Below, piece after piece: positions 1 through 12,215 of a stretch of DNA of 64,000 nt (its first letter is position 1; every line of letters begins with the position of its first letter). The notes beneath the pieces were generated by a model. That model searched no databases. It saw nothing but the letters and a program-made list of their open reading frames with translations, and had not been told where the DNA came from. Source of the stretch: Balanoglossus misakiensis (lineage: Eukaryota; Hemichordata); assembly GCA_040954595.2 (NCBI GenBank), contig CM082581.2:8370001-8434000 (forward strand), given 5' to 3'. A program made the position numbers and the translations under genes.

Positions 1-2020
1 AAATGTAATTATATCAAGAGTCTTGTAGAAGGTCTCTTTGAGGTTCCGCAGCGATTAGATTTTTGGGTTTGTAGCACTGTGTGTTATAAATGTGCTTTAA
101 GCTGCTCGAGACAGTGCACCTTCGCATTGCATAGCTAAAGAATCGCCGAAAAAGACTAATTTCCTGTGAATTTGCAGCAAACATGACGAGACTTACATTT
201 TAAGTTTCAAAGAAACAATTAGAAGATTAAAAAACGGAATGTATACATGTACCAGGTAAAAGTAAGGATTAGATAAAAAACAGGGCCAGCAAATCACGTT
301 GCAGAAACAGTCAGATGAAGGCACTTGTTTAACCAGCTACAGGGCATGGACAGCAAAGCAGTGGCAATCATTTCCCACGGAGTGTGGCTTCCTGTAGAGA
401 AGGCGATAGTTGAAGCTGATCATTGGCCAAACGGCAGGGAAGTAGCGAACGCATAATTCACATGTTAGTTTTACGGTCACTGGCATTTAGAATTAAAGTT
501 GTTCACTTAAAAGCGCTGATTTAAATTAATGACTTGGGCGTGTTGCCATTATCCGATGACAAGAGCACACACATCTGTAGTTTACTCGATAATATCTCGT
601 GCCATTTACTGTATCGCTGCAGTTTTTTTGTTTATTTTCTCACCAGAAATGCCTGTGGAGATTTATTCGTAGTTGGTGCAAATGAAATCCGAAGGTTGAG
701 TATTTAGCTTTAACCGAACAACCACACAAAAAGTGCAGCAGACACTAATGTTTTCATGCCAGATTTCTAGAACCAATATGTGCACGATCGCGCCACACGA
801 CGACGACGATAATGATGATGATTTCAATGCCGTTTTATGTAAACGAAGCAAATCAGATAAGAAGAGCCAAAATTCACTGGTTCTCCGCATCACGTTAAGT
901 CACCGTATTTAAAGTTAAATCTGGGCGTGCATAGTTTGCAAAGTATCGTTGCCTCGTCTCCGAGGCGCTTCAGGATTTAATTTGTCAACAGAGTCACGTA
1001 CGCCGACCATAAAACCAGACATACTATCACAACATTACATGTCTTCCTTAAAGCCATTTCGATTGTACGCTTAATTAGGAATATATCTCTGTGCGATATA
1101 TTACTTCATTGAGTCGTATTCAGGTTTCAAAGCGTGTCGAATCTTCGCAAAATGAAAAAGGTTTTACAAACGACAGCATTTGTAATGTCTGATTAGATTG
1201 TATAGCTACAGTTCACAACATTTCAATATTCTTGTAATAAATATACTATTTGTGGGATATTTTATTTTTGTGTTAATGCTGATTGACTCGCATTTCCTTA
1301 GTTGAAATGAACACAGGTAAACGGCGTTATTGAATGCATTTCTGAAAGCCTTGTCTGACTTTTTCCTGGTCATTATTTCATCAAAGCTCCGGTTATCTGT
1401 TCAGTTGTATCCGTATTTACCGCTAATTTACTTGCTGAAGTAAGATTGTTTTAGTATTTACATTTGGCGTGTGGAACCAAATCAGTTTGGAGCGATAAAA
1501 TCTGGTCATTATTAGTGGTCAATTAGCTACCTATCAACAGACTAATAAACTAATCTATAAATAAGCAAGATTGTGCTGTTATTATCAAAGCAAACAGTGG
1601 GATGAAGAGGCCAGATGCATATCATTCATGTATGACGATCTCTTCGGGCGCCTTGCTGACTTCACATAGCGTACTGTATTAACTTTGATTGGTACTTCGG
1701 TTTTATCCTATCGAGAATAAAAAATAATTCCCTGTGTTCCGTTATGCCAAGTTGACCGACCTGTCTGATTTGGCTATTTACCTCATCTGTGGAAACTATA
1801 TATTTACATTTAGCTTATTATTTCCCCACTGGCAATATAAACCTATATTTCTTCCAATCTTCTCGCCTAACCTCTGATAAGTTCACAGATTTTAGAATTA
1901 TCTGTGACAGACCGTTCTTTTCACATGAAAGGTATACAGAATCTCTGAAATGCAGTGTGGTACATTTCACCGAGCTGAGTGAACGACTATGTATTGGCAC
2001 TTTCGTCTTTTCCTGTATCA

Positions 2021-2040
2021 TACAATACAATACAATACAA
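2021..2040. repeat. Short (TACAA)n microsatellite
   Basis: Four tandem copies of a five-base unit are visible directly. Confidence 0.8.
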
Positions 2041-3399
2041 TAATACAACTTAATTTTCTCCTACGAAAAAGGTAAATGGGGAAAATCTGATTTATCACTG
2101 TTTAAATGGGTATTTCACAACTTCACAACGCGTTAAATAATCATATGTTGTGCATCTTCTTATCAGGCGCTGAATTCCTTTCTGCAAATATGACACCTGC
2201 TATACGAGTATGTTATACGACACGGCCGGACAGCCGGTGCTATTTACAAGTCTGTTACACTATATCACCTCAATACCGTACCGTCCCTCAAGTGACACGA
2301 GTTTATCTGTCCAATACTTACGAACACTTAATTAACCCGAGTAAAAAAATGGAAAAGATTTAAATAGGGACATTCCTCTGACAACTGCGAGATGTTAATG
2401 TCTATATAGGCAAACAAGACGTGATCGCGCAGGGGGATTTTTATTGTTGCTCTGCCTGTATGTCATTTGCGTCAAGAGACATGGGGGTCAATTGAGGAAA
2501 TCCTCGCCCGTAAAATATTTACAGCATAAATACACTATTTCGCCCTCAACCAACACGTTGACAACTCGCAATATAATTTATCGTCCTATCGCGCCGTTCA
2601 TTCTAATTCTCAAGAAACGTCCCCTCTTCTACGTACATCACACGGTCCATCTTTCTCGTCGTCGACAAATATTATCAGTTTTATACTGGTTGCAATTGCG
2701 AAAAGGCAAGGGGAAATGATGCTGTATTTTGTGTGTTTGGTATGACTACGTGCATGTGAAATGGTCCGCTGGATGTAATTTTTAGTGGATGGGGCAGTTT
2801 AATGGCGGAGCGTGTGTCTCCAGGAATGCTGATGATCTGCATTGCATCATTACAAGCCACGCTTGGCTTGGCTTTGCAGCCTCTTGCGTGTGCAGGTTTT
2901 CACCTGGTGGCCGCGCAACGCACCTCAAAAGGCGTTTAGCATATAAATTGTCGCTCACACGTCAAGCTGCAGGGATGGCGGGGCACGACACGGTACCCGG
3001 ATTGAAACAAATCTGGATAAGTGGAAATGAAATAAAGTGGAACGGTATAATACGCCTTACCTCGGGTGGAATACGCAATCACCAGGGCGGTCTGTAGTAA
3101 TAACCCACACCACAAATTGGCCATGGTCGTCTCGCTCGCTCAACGAAGCTGTACAGACATCGCAGTGGCTTTGCACGAGGTATCCAGCTGTTGTCGGTTT
3201 GGTTTGGAGTCCGCACCGTTGACAATTCAACGTCACCGCTGATACAACGTGGCTGCAGACTTCAACAAGCCGAGGTAGCCTTTTTATACGGGAATTCGGT
3301 GTTCACTGCACGCTTCAAGAGGCTTCTATCGGAATCGAACCTATCTCCTATTTCTGTGCGAACGTGTGATATTGGGAGTCGCTTCTTGAAATATCTGCA

Positions 3400-4260
3400 A
3401 CGAAGGTGAAAGGCGTTTCGCGAGCCACCGCAGACATTGGCAAACATCGAACACCGTCGCCGACAACCGCTAATTTGATGGCTTCCTTTCCTGAAACTCC
3501 GTTGTCTTCAACCAATAACGCGACAAATGTTTAACTATACGCTCGACTGCTAAACCACCTTATGGCCGCGCTCCCTGGGAATGATATCACAGCGCTGTTG
3601 CGACAATGTTTTCACAGCAGATTCCGGAGTCAAGTAGTTGCGCTGATCGACGGGCGCAATATGTTTGAACCAAGTTATTTATCAACTATCACCACATGGC
3701 GACTTGAGTAAGAGCGACACGCACGCGACACACTTTCAAAGGAGACAGCCTCTGCCGTGCGACTGAACGTGTCATAAACCAATCACGGTTGAGCTCGGGC
3801 AGAACAGCTTAATTAGCGCAACGTCACCGTTAATGTGAAATCCGAAGCCGAAGGTGCAAGGATGATATCGATCCGAAGTTCATCAGCAAATCACGACGTC
3901 GATCGGCGTCACGACAACCGCATCGCTGCAGTGTGGCCCTCAACTTTTAACCCGAAGCGGGCGTGTCGGCGTCGTCACAGCTGTGCGCTCGCGTTGCGTA
4001 CATGTCCACTGCAGCGCCGTGAAAACTGGGTGGAGTGATGACGTAGCCGACACATCGAGTGATAGGAGTGATAGGACGGCCGCAGCGAGGCGACATTCGT
4101 GAATGCAGTGATGTATTGTGTTACGTGTTGGGCTCTGAAAGTCACACGACGCTAAGGAGGTCGCCAGGAAAGAATTTTCACGGCTTTCATGATGCATTCC
4201 GACGGCCGGTCTAACACGACATCACTTGTACCCGTGTTTTGTGTTACACGTGTCCCGGAA
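3400..4260. other. CpG-rich patch without a gene
   Basis: CG dinucleotides are visibly dense here compared with the AT-rich DNA on both sides. A near-duplicate of an eleven-base unit (gagtgatagg...) lies at about 4059-4075. No exon with a credible start or splice site was found. It could be a promoter or 5' untranslated exon of a gene whose coding part lies outside the window, or an old CpG-rich repeat. Confidence 0.3.
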
Positions 4261-4659
4261 AGTATATCGAGGAAAACAAGGGTTTTCCGTGACAAAGCTT
4301 GCTTTGTTGAACAGCTAATCACAAAATAAAAACAGCAAGGTGCTGTAGTTATTGTCAATTTAGACTATAACTGCGTTACATAAAATTAACTGCGTAACAA
4401 GTTCGCACTGGTATTTCTATTAAAACAGTATAACCACCGAGATATGTGAACTGGATATGCGCACGCGGTTGGACTGTTATGTGTCATCATAATGAATAAA
4501 TAAGAAATACAGCGGTGACTGTACTTTCTGGTACCTAACTGCCAACAGATTTTGGTGCAATATGCCTAATATGCCGCCACCGACAAAATTCCCATGAGTC
4601 ACCGAATCACACATTTGAAACATTAATTACCGAACTCATGAATGGACTGCTGAATTCCT

Positions 4660-4815
4660 GAGTAAATGAATGAATAAGTAAATGAATTAAAGAAGTTAAT
4701 TGAATGGTTCAATCAATCAATCAATTGAAGAAGTTAATTTAAGAAATTAATTGAGTTAATTAATTAAATTTATTTATTTATTTATTCATTTATTTACTTA
4801 TTTATTTATCTATAT
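4660..4815. repeat. AT-rich low-complexity tract with foldback symmetry
   Basis: The left part is rich in aatgaat/gtaaatg units and the right part in ttattcatttattt units, so the two halves are partly inverted copies. On the minus strand the right part gives several AATAAA hexamers shortly after the stop codon of the cyclase-family gene. It may therefore also provide that gene's polyadenylation signal. Confidence 0.5.
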
Positions 4816-4884
4816 TTTATGTAAGCATTTATCACCCAAAACACTAACGATCTAGATGATTGAGAACTTGCTGATCAGAAGAGG

Positions 4885-7301
4885 TTAGAAATGTACAGAA
4901 ATATAAATTGTTGACAGGGCCATCATCATGATAATGCCAGCCACAGGTAGGATTTGCCACCCTTTACTGAGGCCGCAGGGGTTGGGAACATCGGAGCGCC
5001 ATCCAGTGGCAAACATACGAATAGGTGAACCACTGCCTTCTTCTATCTTGAGGGGAATGGCGAAAACAGTGGCGCCTTTCACCGGCAACTGGTCGAGGTT
5101 GGCGACGTTTTCAAAACCTTAAATGGCAAAATGACATAATTTTAGTTTTGCGTTACAAAGGAGACTGGTACGCGCCCCACTGCGCGGAGTTATGCGATAA
5201 TTCAACATTAGGGACTGGTCAGTTTCTTCGGCCGGGGCGGGGTGGATTATATTTTGTGGATATCAAAATGTGACCTATCCCCCCTCTCATTGAACATGGA
5301 AAAGCCCCTTATAGGAAACATTCGAATTGGAAACGTATGCTTTTGCGTGTCGTTTTCAGGTAACATTGTCGGAATAAACGTAAAGACTATACAGATATAG
5401 TGTTGTCGCATACCAGGTATATTCTGAGCAAATAAAACCCGATGTGCCCTAAAGTCTGTAGACGGGCCATAGTCGATTGATGCGGTGTCGATGCCTACTG
5501 CTTTAATCTGTGGAGAGAAAGACGACAATAATAATATTTATGCAATTCTATGTCATATTTATACAAGGTCCGTGTAATATTCAAAATAAAGATGTTATAT
5601 TCATACTATTTCTTTGTGTGTGTTATTATCACTTTGTATGGATTTTCACATTGCGATTCATTAATTCCCATGTGAAAATGATATTCTGAAACAGTTCATC
5701 AGTACAATGTATAAACATTAAATATTAGTCTGGAGAAAGAAATGTGAAGAAAATATGGAACAAACCTTTCTGTTATCAACCAGCCACTGAGCTGCATCAG
5801 GGTCGATTCCGGGGAAATGGAGCAGTGATGCATCGTCGGTGTCAGTACCCAAGTATGTCAACTGAAAAAGAACAGTGATTGTTTATCTTTGACCTCTGCA
5901 CCGACGATGTTATATGGGACATGGTACACACAGCTTTGACTGGACGAATAATTCTCTTTTCCCCAGTCTGCATGTACTTCTGGACTTGTGGAGTTGTTCA
6001 GCCGGTTCGATTACATTTGTACTGCAAATGGTCTCTTCTTTTCCGTTTGTTTCATGGGCCTGGTAACTCCCTCACCTTGATTTGCTCGCACCAGGCCGGG
6101 TTTTAAGGTCATATTAATGCTTAAATTTATTTGGACCCAGGTCTGTAACCTAAATGATCCTTTCTCAGAGGATATGGTAATTTGCCACTTAAACGTCAAA
6201 TTTACCATCCTCCTAAGCTCTGAGCCTCTCGATTGGTCGTGTCGTCTCTGACGTGACGTCAACATAAACGACTTTTCCCTCACAATAGCCCTATTAAAGC
6301 GCAAGTATAATCTGTAGCAGACGAATAGCATTTACCTTGTCCGGGTAGCGGCTTCCCCACCCAGAGTACACCAAGAGGATGACGTCATCTTCGATCCGAC
6401 CATTTGCCTCCTCCCAAGCCTCTAAATCGGCAACTTCCAGTAAAGCGTCTCTATCCTGGTCGGCTTTGGCCTTGATGTCGACCTTGATAGCAGGTGCGAT
6501 CAGGTTGTCCAGCGGTACGGCGTGTGTTCGCCGCTGACCCTGAAAACAGCACCGATGGCTGCAGTTTAGTGTACAAGTGGGTTGCGGTAGTCTAGTGTAC
6601 ACAGATTATTTTCCCGTCTTTGATGTTTATCACGTCAGACTTGACAGTCAGTGTTCACTACAGTTTAGTTTAGCATTCCTCGTAGTAAACGCTTGTTTAG
6701 TTGCCATTTATTTGATTGGTAAATGTCACCCTAGAAAATGGCTGATCAACACGGCATCCCTGTGTTTTATAAATGTAAATATTGGTGTGAACATTTGAGC
6801 TCGAGTCGAGAAGATTTCAAGAAAGCAACGACACTTTTCACATGGCGTGTAACTATGCGCCACAATTCAGACATATCTATACTGTCAACTTTAGACTCCC
6901 CTGGGCCTTTTCTGACATTCAAAGTCGCATTTTCAACATGCATGCAATACAACTTCGAATATCTGAAATGGGAGTCGAAAGTTGAAATGATTGTCTGGAT
7001 TTCGGCGCTGGAAACGCACAGCCCTGGAGAAACTTGCCTGAACCATGTGAGCCGGGGAATCCATGTGCGTACCGCAGTGCTCAGGCATTCGAAAGGTATT
7101 TGTCTCAAAATATTGTCCGTCGTCAGAGTGATTTCTAAAGACGACGTCAAAGGAGAAACCATACGCGGCTCCTGGCCAGATCAAGGTGTCCTCGTTCAAA
7201 TTGTAGGTCATGTCCAAATACAGTGACTCGGAGGCAGCTACAGGGTTGGAATGACTGCACAAAACACCCAGGATAAGCGTGATCATCACGACTCTGGCCA
7301 T
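4885..7301 (-). CDS. Secreted cyclase/kynurenine-formamidase-family protein
   Basis: Five coding exons on the minus strand: 7038-7301, 6336-6539, 5766-5861, 5414-5507 and 4885-5117, together 296 aa. The protein starts with a signal-peptide-like stretch (MARVVMITLILGVLCS). It carries the family's metal-binding motif EHCGTHMDSPAH (His75, His79, Asp81, His85), which in this hydrolase family coordinates the catalytic metal. A second conserved block (HFPGID, GIDTASIDYG) lies in exons 3-4. The start was chosen because the next in-frame methionines upstream would bury the signal peptide. Exon 1 ends CAG/GCAAGT, a GC-AG intron; the other introns are GT-AG. The protein ends in a hydrophobic tail (LPVAGIIMMMALS), which suggests a GPI or membrane anchor. 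The family includes kynurenine formamidase and isatin hydrolase. The substrate here is unknown. Confidence 0.9.
7038..7301 (-). other. Exon 1 of the cyclase-family gene, GC donor
   Basis: The exon encodes the signal peptide and metal site. The reading frame passes through ATG GTT CAG and joins GGT CAG CGG of exon 2 (acceptor TTTCAG) without gain or loss. The donor is GCAAGT rather than GTAAGT. No GT donor nearby keeps the frame and the family alignment. Confidence 0.75.
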
Positions 7302-7355
7302 GGTTCGAATTAACGGTACCCTATAATGGAGACAATGGAACGGTCGTGAAAGCAT

Positions 7356-7379
7356 TAGATATAGATATAGATATAGATA
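7356..7379. repeat. (ATAGAT)n microsatellite
   Basis: Four tandem hexamer units, just upstream of the cyclase-family start codon on the minus strand. Confidence 0.8.
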
Positions 7380-8049
7380 GTACCACCGGCCAAGCAAAAT
7401 ACAGTACAAGAATGAAAATATTACGGAAACCGCAAATCTGATGCGAAAATAAACGTAATGTTAAAGTAAAGGGACATCAGGTGTAACTTTTGGCGTTAAT
7501 TTCAGTAATTTTGTTTTAATGTGTGTACCAAATGCAACTTATTGTTCTACTCCAAACAGCCTGCTTCTACATGTATATACTCAACACTCCGCTTGTCAAC
7601 ATTACGACCGTTCGAGTGGAAACCTGGGTCATTCATTGTTTTCTATTCATTTTGCTGTTTGCCTGAAGTAGCTTAGGTCACGTATAGTGTTTGCGCGGTT
7701 ACACGAAGCGAAACAAAGATTGGAATTCATCCAGAAAACCGCCCAAAAAGGCGTCAACACATTCCTTATTTGGTTGGTTCGTCTACAGTACCAGTCGCGA
7801 ATACATGAGAAGCCAGTCAGAAGGAGAACTCGGCCCGTAATTCTTGCGTTCTCCTGCTGATCGCAGACATTAGGAGAACATTCTCCTTGTATATGTGAGC
7901 TGGGCGAGTTCTCTAGTTACCCCTGCCAGACTATACTATGATCGTGTGGCTGCCTGCCAGTGCTCTCTGCTATACCCCTTTAGTAGGTTAATGGTCTGCC
8001 GAGCAAGACTACATGTACACAGCGGTTGGCAGGGACCACATCTGACTTT

Positions 8050-9050
8050 ACTTGGGTGTTCATTGGCTGATCGATTGGCCCTATTTCAAATCCCCGGGAC
8101 GGTGTGTCAGGACTCACCTTCAGTGACAGCAACCGATGTATGTCCGAAGGAGTCTATGCACACAGTACTCGTCAGGCACGGATATTGTCTGTTTTTTATA
8201 ACCAGAGTTACTAGCGATATTCAAATTTCAAACATTAGAATAACTTATACAACCAATACCAGAAAGGAAGAATTGGGGCTTTTGTTGGCTCACAATGCAG
8301 GCATGAACAAATCTCGCCGTAGCCTCACCCAGGTACCCCCGCTGACCTTTGGCGCATTGTGTACAAATATGTATACATTCTTCAGCCCATCTCCGATAAT
8401 GGACGAGAATATTATGGCGTTTCGGCGTTTGAGTTTGAATTAATTTAGTTCACCACCATAAGAGGCAGATATGGCAGCTATATCGGAAGGAAAAGAACTG
8501 CAACAGGTGGGGTTGAGCTGACCTGGTTCATGCCTCCCTGGTAGACATGATAAAGAGCGCCCAATCCGGGCAGTTTCACCTTCTGTAATAGATGCACTGT
8601 GGCTGATCGATTGGCCAAAGACAAAGTACAAACCGTGACGCACGCGCAGACGGGCGACGCGATCACATCTCCCTTTATCACATCCCCGTTAGCTAAGTTT
8701 TCTCCCAATAAAAACATGTATGCGGACTCACTTTCAGTGGCGGCGGCAACGACGTGCGAATATCCTGCGGGATCGAGCCGTGCAGGCAGTATCAGTCCAG
8801 ACAAGCGACTGCCACGGTCCAAGTCGGATTATAGCCACGTCGATTGCTGCAAGAGGCTGAGTTGCCAGCGATGATAAAATTTAGATACGGAAATTGGGTT
8901 TGCCTGGCCTTTGTGAATCACCTCTATAAACTGCAAGCACAAAAAACGGCGGCTTTAATGTGAACGTGTTTTTGTTGTCGCCTCACAATGCACAGGTAAC
9001 AATGGCTTCGTGTCCCCGCATGACCTGTGGGCGCATTGTTTGTGCGGTCT
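8050..9050. repeat. Two diverged copies of an unclassified repeat
   Basis: Shared blocks occur in the same order. GGCTGATCGATTGGCC is at about 8066 and again at about 8599. An ACTCAC..TTCAGTG block is at about 8114 and 8727. A CTCACAATGCA block followed by GACCT..TGG.CGCATTGT is at about 8288-8360 and 8981-9040. This looks like an old direct duplication or two relics of a mobile element. No protein or terminal repeats were seen. Confidence 0.4.
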
Positions 9051-9659
9051 AAACCAGTCACTCAATATGGTCCAACAGACTTTCTCAAAATAGACGAGAG
9101 GAAAAGATCTAAAAACGTCGCGGGGCAGTGTTAGAAAATAAATTCCGAAAAAATGAATAAAAGACAATAAATCGTGTGTATTACGTCCCAAATCGCGCCC
9201 GACTGCAAAGCGCTGCAGTTTCAAGCTAACTTGATGAGGTGGTCATTGCACAGAAGAAAACAAGTCAGACGTACCAGGGTACAGGGCATTGCATATGCAA
9301 ATTAGCAAATTTATTAACAAGCAACCCCGCACGTGAGCAAATATTTTTAGAAAGTTGCAGATAATCCGGTATAGTTACTCTGCATTCATTGTGATGAATG
9401 TTTGTATTGGATATGTAAATATATCGCCCGGTCGGATTCAAGGTCATCTTGGATCAGTTCAGTTCATTCCAGGTCAGTAACTTACAAAGGATTCTGGTCT
9501 GACTGTCCTATTATCACTGTAAGGGACATGGGTCAGAAACTTTGAAAGGAAGCAGACTCGGTTGTTCTGCCCAACAAGATTATAAACACAACATTTATTC
9601 ATCTATGGGGTTTCGTAGCAAGGCAAACGTTTCAGGTCAAACAGTTTCACCCCAGTATA

Positions 9660-12215
9660 AGCAATTGAAAAGCTGAAATGGAAAAAAAACTTTCATTTTT
9701 GACATTATTTTGGTTTGTTCTTTAGTTATTTAGTGATAGGTTATTAGAAGTAAGTGATATTTTCATTTTAATCATGCACAACTCAAACTATGATATGGGT
9801 AGATGAAAGTTCTTGAGATGTATCACATATACGTACACTAAAACTATTGATGTTGACTGTCTCTCATTCAGCCGTCTTTGAAATCATCAGTCAATCTCTG
9901 GCCAGTGTCCATTCCAAGCTCCGTTCGTACCCCCTCAGAAGATTAACCCGACGTGCGTTAAGCTTCCATTGATACGGCATAACCCGATTGAGCTCGTGGG
10001 TGAAATCCCGCAGTCGCAGTCCGTTGTACTGCATGACGTCCCTGAACTTTGGGATATCCTTACGGCTAGGTGTCTGTCCTGACGCAACATGCCTCTTTAT
10101 GAAAACAGCCCGGATGTACTTGATAAACGGTGTCACCATATCGTGATATTCTATGTAAGACGCTTGCGACATGTAATATCCAATGTCTAGTGGGTTTACA
10201 CCGGTGTCCAGAACTATACTGGGCATCTTTGCCACCGAGGTCAGCGACCCAACATCCATTTGAGCGGGCGCGACGGACTGTACTGGGCCAGTCCAATTAA
10301 GCAGTTCAGTAATGATCACAGAGTGGGGGTTCGACGCATTTAGGAGAGGCTTGAAAAAATCAAGAATGGCAGGAATGCCATAGAAATCAGCCAGGTTAGA
10401 GGTCGCAATACGATCAAACTTCTTCAAGGCAATCGCTTCACCCACTTTAAAACAATCACCCGGTAGAAAACGAAAGGATACTTGTTTTCCTCGTAGAATG
10501 AACTTCTCAATCATGCACGCTATGTAGCTGCGATACATTTCTGGCACACAATCTACGTCCTTGTGTGATCTTGCCTGTATATAATCCCAGCCTGTGAATG
10601 GAAGTACGTCGGGTAAACTTGGTAAAATCAACGGTTCGTGACAGAACTGTAGGGCAACAGGGTTTGTTGGCTTCAATACATACGCCAGAACTGCATTTTT
10701 GTAGAGTGGGTTTTTGCATAGCAAGGTTACATTTTGAAACACAGCCTCGTCTTTCTTCGGGTCTTTTGATGACAGGAGGTTTCCATTTCCCCACCATTCT
10801 TTAAGTGATCTACGATGGCGCTCAGGAACACAGGCAACGTAATTTGACCAGCCCTCTGCAGACGGGGCATCGTGCTTGATGCTTGCATGTCGTTGCGTGT
10901 GGATGTGGTTTTCTGGTCCTCGATTTTGTAGTGACGTCATCCACGCCGCCCAGACCGGTTTTAATTTGAGGAGATCACTGTCGCTGATGACTAGTAGTTC
11001 GCCCACAGGATTTGTAGCTAACATCTTGCTATCACTCGCCATCAGCTCTTTGAGGGCGGTCGCTAAATATTGGTTATGCTCATCGCTAATGCACAGAGAA
11101 TACCACAACTGGACCAGTGCTTCGGATGTTTTCTTCGGCTCTTTCGCAGTGAGCATCATGTACAGGAACAAGAGATTCCTCGCCAAAATGTGGACATCGC
11201 AGTCGTTAAGACTAAATTCAACCTGGCCTTCAAACTCTTCTGGAAGCGATGCCACTGTAGTGATGACATTTCTGAGGTCGCCGACACCAGCAAGAAGTAT
11301 TGACAACTTGTCAGGAGAGTATCCGCCTCCCCATTCGTTCTGTTGCAATTTTAACAGATCAACAGCAGGGGTGTTACCCCAGTAATAGCAGTTGCCAGCA
11401 ACACAAGGTGGCAGACGAATTTTCTTTACGCATCTTCTATATAAATCTTCACATATTCCGATAATTTCTTCTTGCTCAGCCACGCACGCCCCCTTGTGGT
11501 GTCGCCAGTCTTTCTTTTGGCAATCCATATCACAGTACCATACTTGCAAACAGCCAGAGCACTGTTTAACTGTCGGTGATTTCTTCTTACAGAAACTGCA
11601 GGCGTTAGTTTTCTTCGCATGCATGCATTCGGTCTGCAAACAAAATGCGTGTAAAATTAAAACTTAGGTCAGTCTAAGACTTGGAAAGAGAAACAAGCCG
11701 CACCCTAACGTCTTGGCTGATGCTCATGGATCAAAAATATCTCGGAAGTAATGGAGGAGAATTATTGCCTGGCGATGCCTTGGCTGAGTGAGATCAATTT
11801 TACCAACCTCGTGTCTAAACGTGTCCTCCTTCAGGCATTTCTTACCACAGTACAGACCAAAATCGCACTCGGGGCATTTCACTTTCCCTTCACGACCACA
11901 ACGCCAACACGCACCAATGGCAGAATCCATGGTAGTCTCTCTATAGGCACAATACAGATGAGAATTAGTGTATTTCACACCACCTCACTTGTGATGCGTA
12001 TATAGATATCTTCACGACGAATGACGACAAGCAGGAATCGACGGGTCGTTATGTCGCTGATGCGTTTGCAATGTTCGTATGTAAAGCGTCGATGGTCGTC
12101 TTGGTGAAAGGATCAACAACGTCATAGCGTAGCGAAGAATATGACGGTTATAGTTCACTGGAATTCTGTTCTTACGTTTCTAAATAATATATAACGAAAG
12201 AGAAAGTCTGAAGAA
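9660..12215 (-). repeat. Left arm of a ~2.55-kb inverted repeat
   Basis: When reversed, this arm aligns with about 12785-15365 over the whole MYND gene, its 5' flank and several hundred bases of 3' flank. Recognisable anchors are the TTTCACCAAGACGACC block near the inner end and a block with GTCAAAAATGA near the outer end. Non-coding flanks are clearly diverged, so this is a real old duplication rather than an assembly mirror. Confidence 0.85.
9891..11930 (-). CDS. Tandem-MYND zinc finger / DUF4470 protein (left copy)
   Basis: Two coding exons, 11808-11930 and 9891-11633, give 621 aa. The first MYND finger is split by the intron: C8-x2-C11, C19-x2-C22, C28-x3-C32 and H40 come from exon 1, and C44 from exon 2. 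A second complete MYND follows at C53-x2-C56, C66-x2-C69, C75-x3-C79, H87-x3-C91. A DUF4470-like block, related to the N-terminal domain of dynein-assembly factor DNAAF3, follows at about 124-225 (ILLAGVGDLRNV). The rest is a long conserved region of unknown role. MYND fingers usually bind proline-rich peptides. The start is the first ATG before the finger, and the exon 1 donor is GAG/GTTGGT. It lies head-to-head with a close paralogue. No function beyond protein interaction can be assigned. Confidence 0.88.

Larger units (their letters stand above)
1..4884. other. Gene-free stretch (left flank)
   Basis: I see no coding region that I can support. Open frames here are short, lack family similarity and lack convincing splice partners. 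The stretch holds a short TACAA repeat near 2021-2040, a CpG-rich patch at about 3400-4260, and an AT-rich tetranucleotide-like tract just downstream of the cyclase gene. It probably contains the 3' end of that minus-strand gene on its right side. Confidence 0.6.
7302..9659. other. Gene-free stretch with degenerate duplicated segments
   Basis: No coding region was recognised. It holds an ATAGAT microsatellite at about 7356-7379. Two diverged copies of an interspersed segment are also visible, at about 8050-8370 and 8590-9050. Confidence 0.5.

Noticed and set aside
6738-7226. 162-residue plus-strand open frame
   Set aside because: Antisense to exon 1 of the cyclase-family gene and its flank; no similarity, start context or splice partner.
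7895-8443. 182-residue plus-strand open frame
   Set aside because: No recognised domain, biased composition, and it lies over the degenerate repeat; treated as chance.
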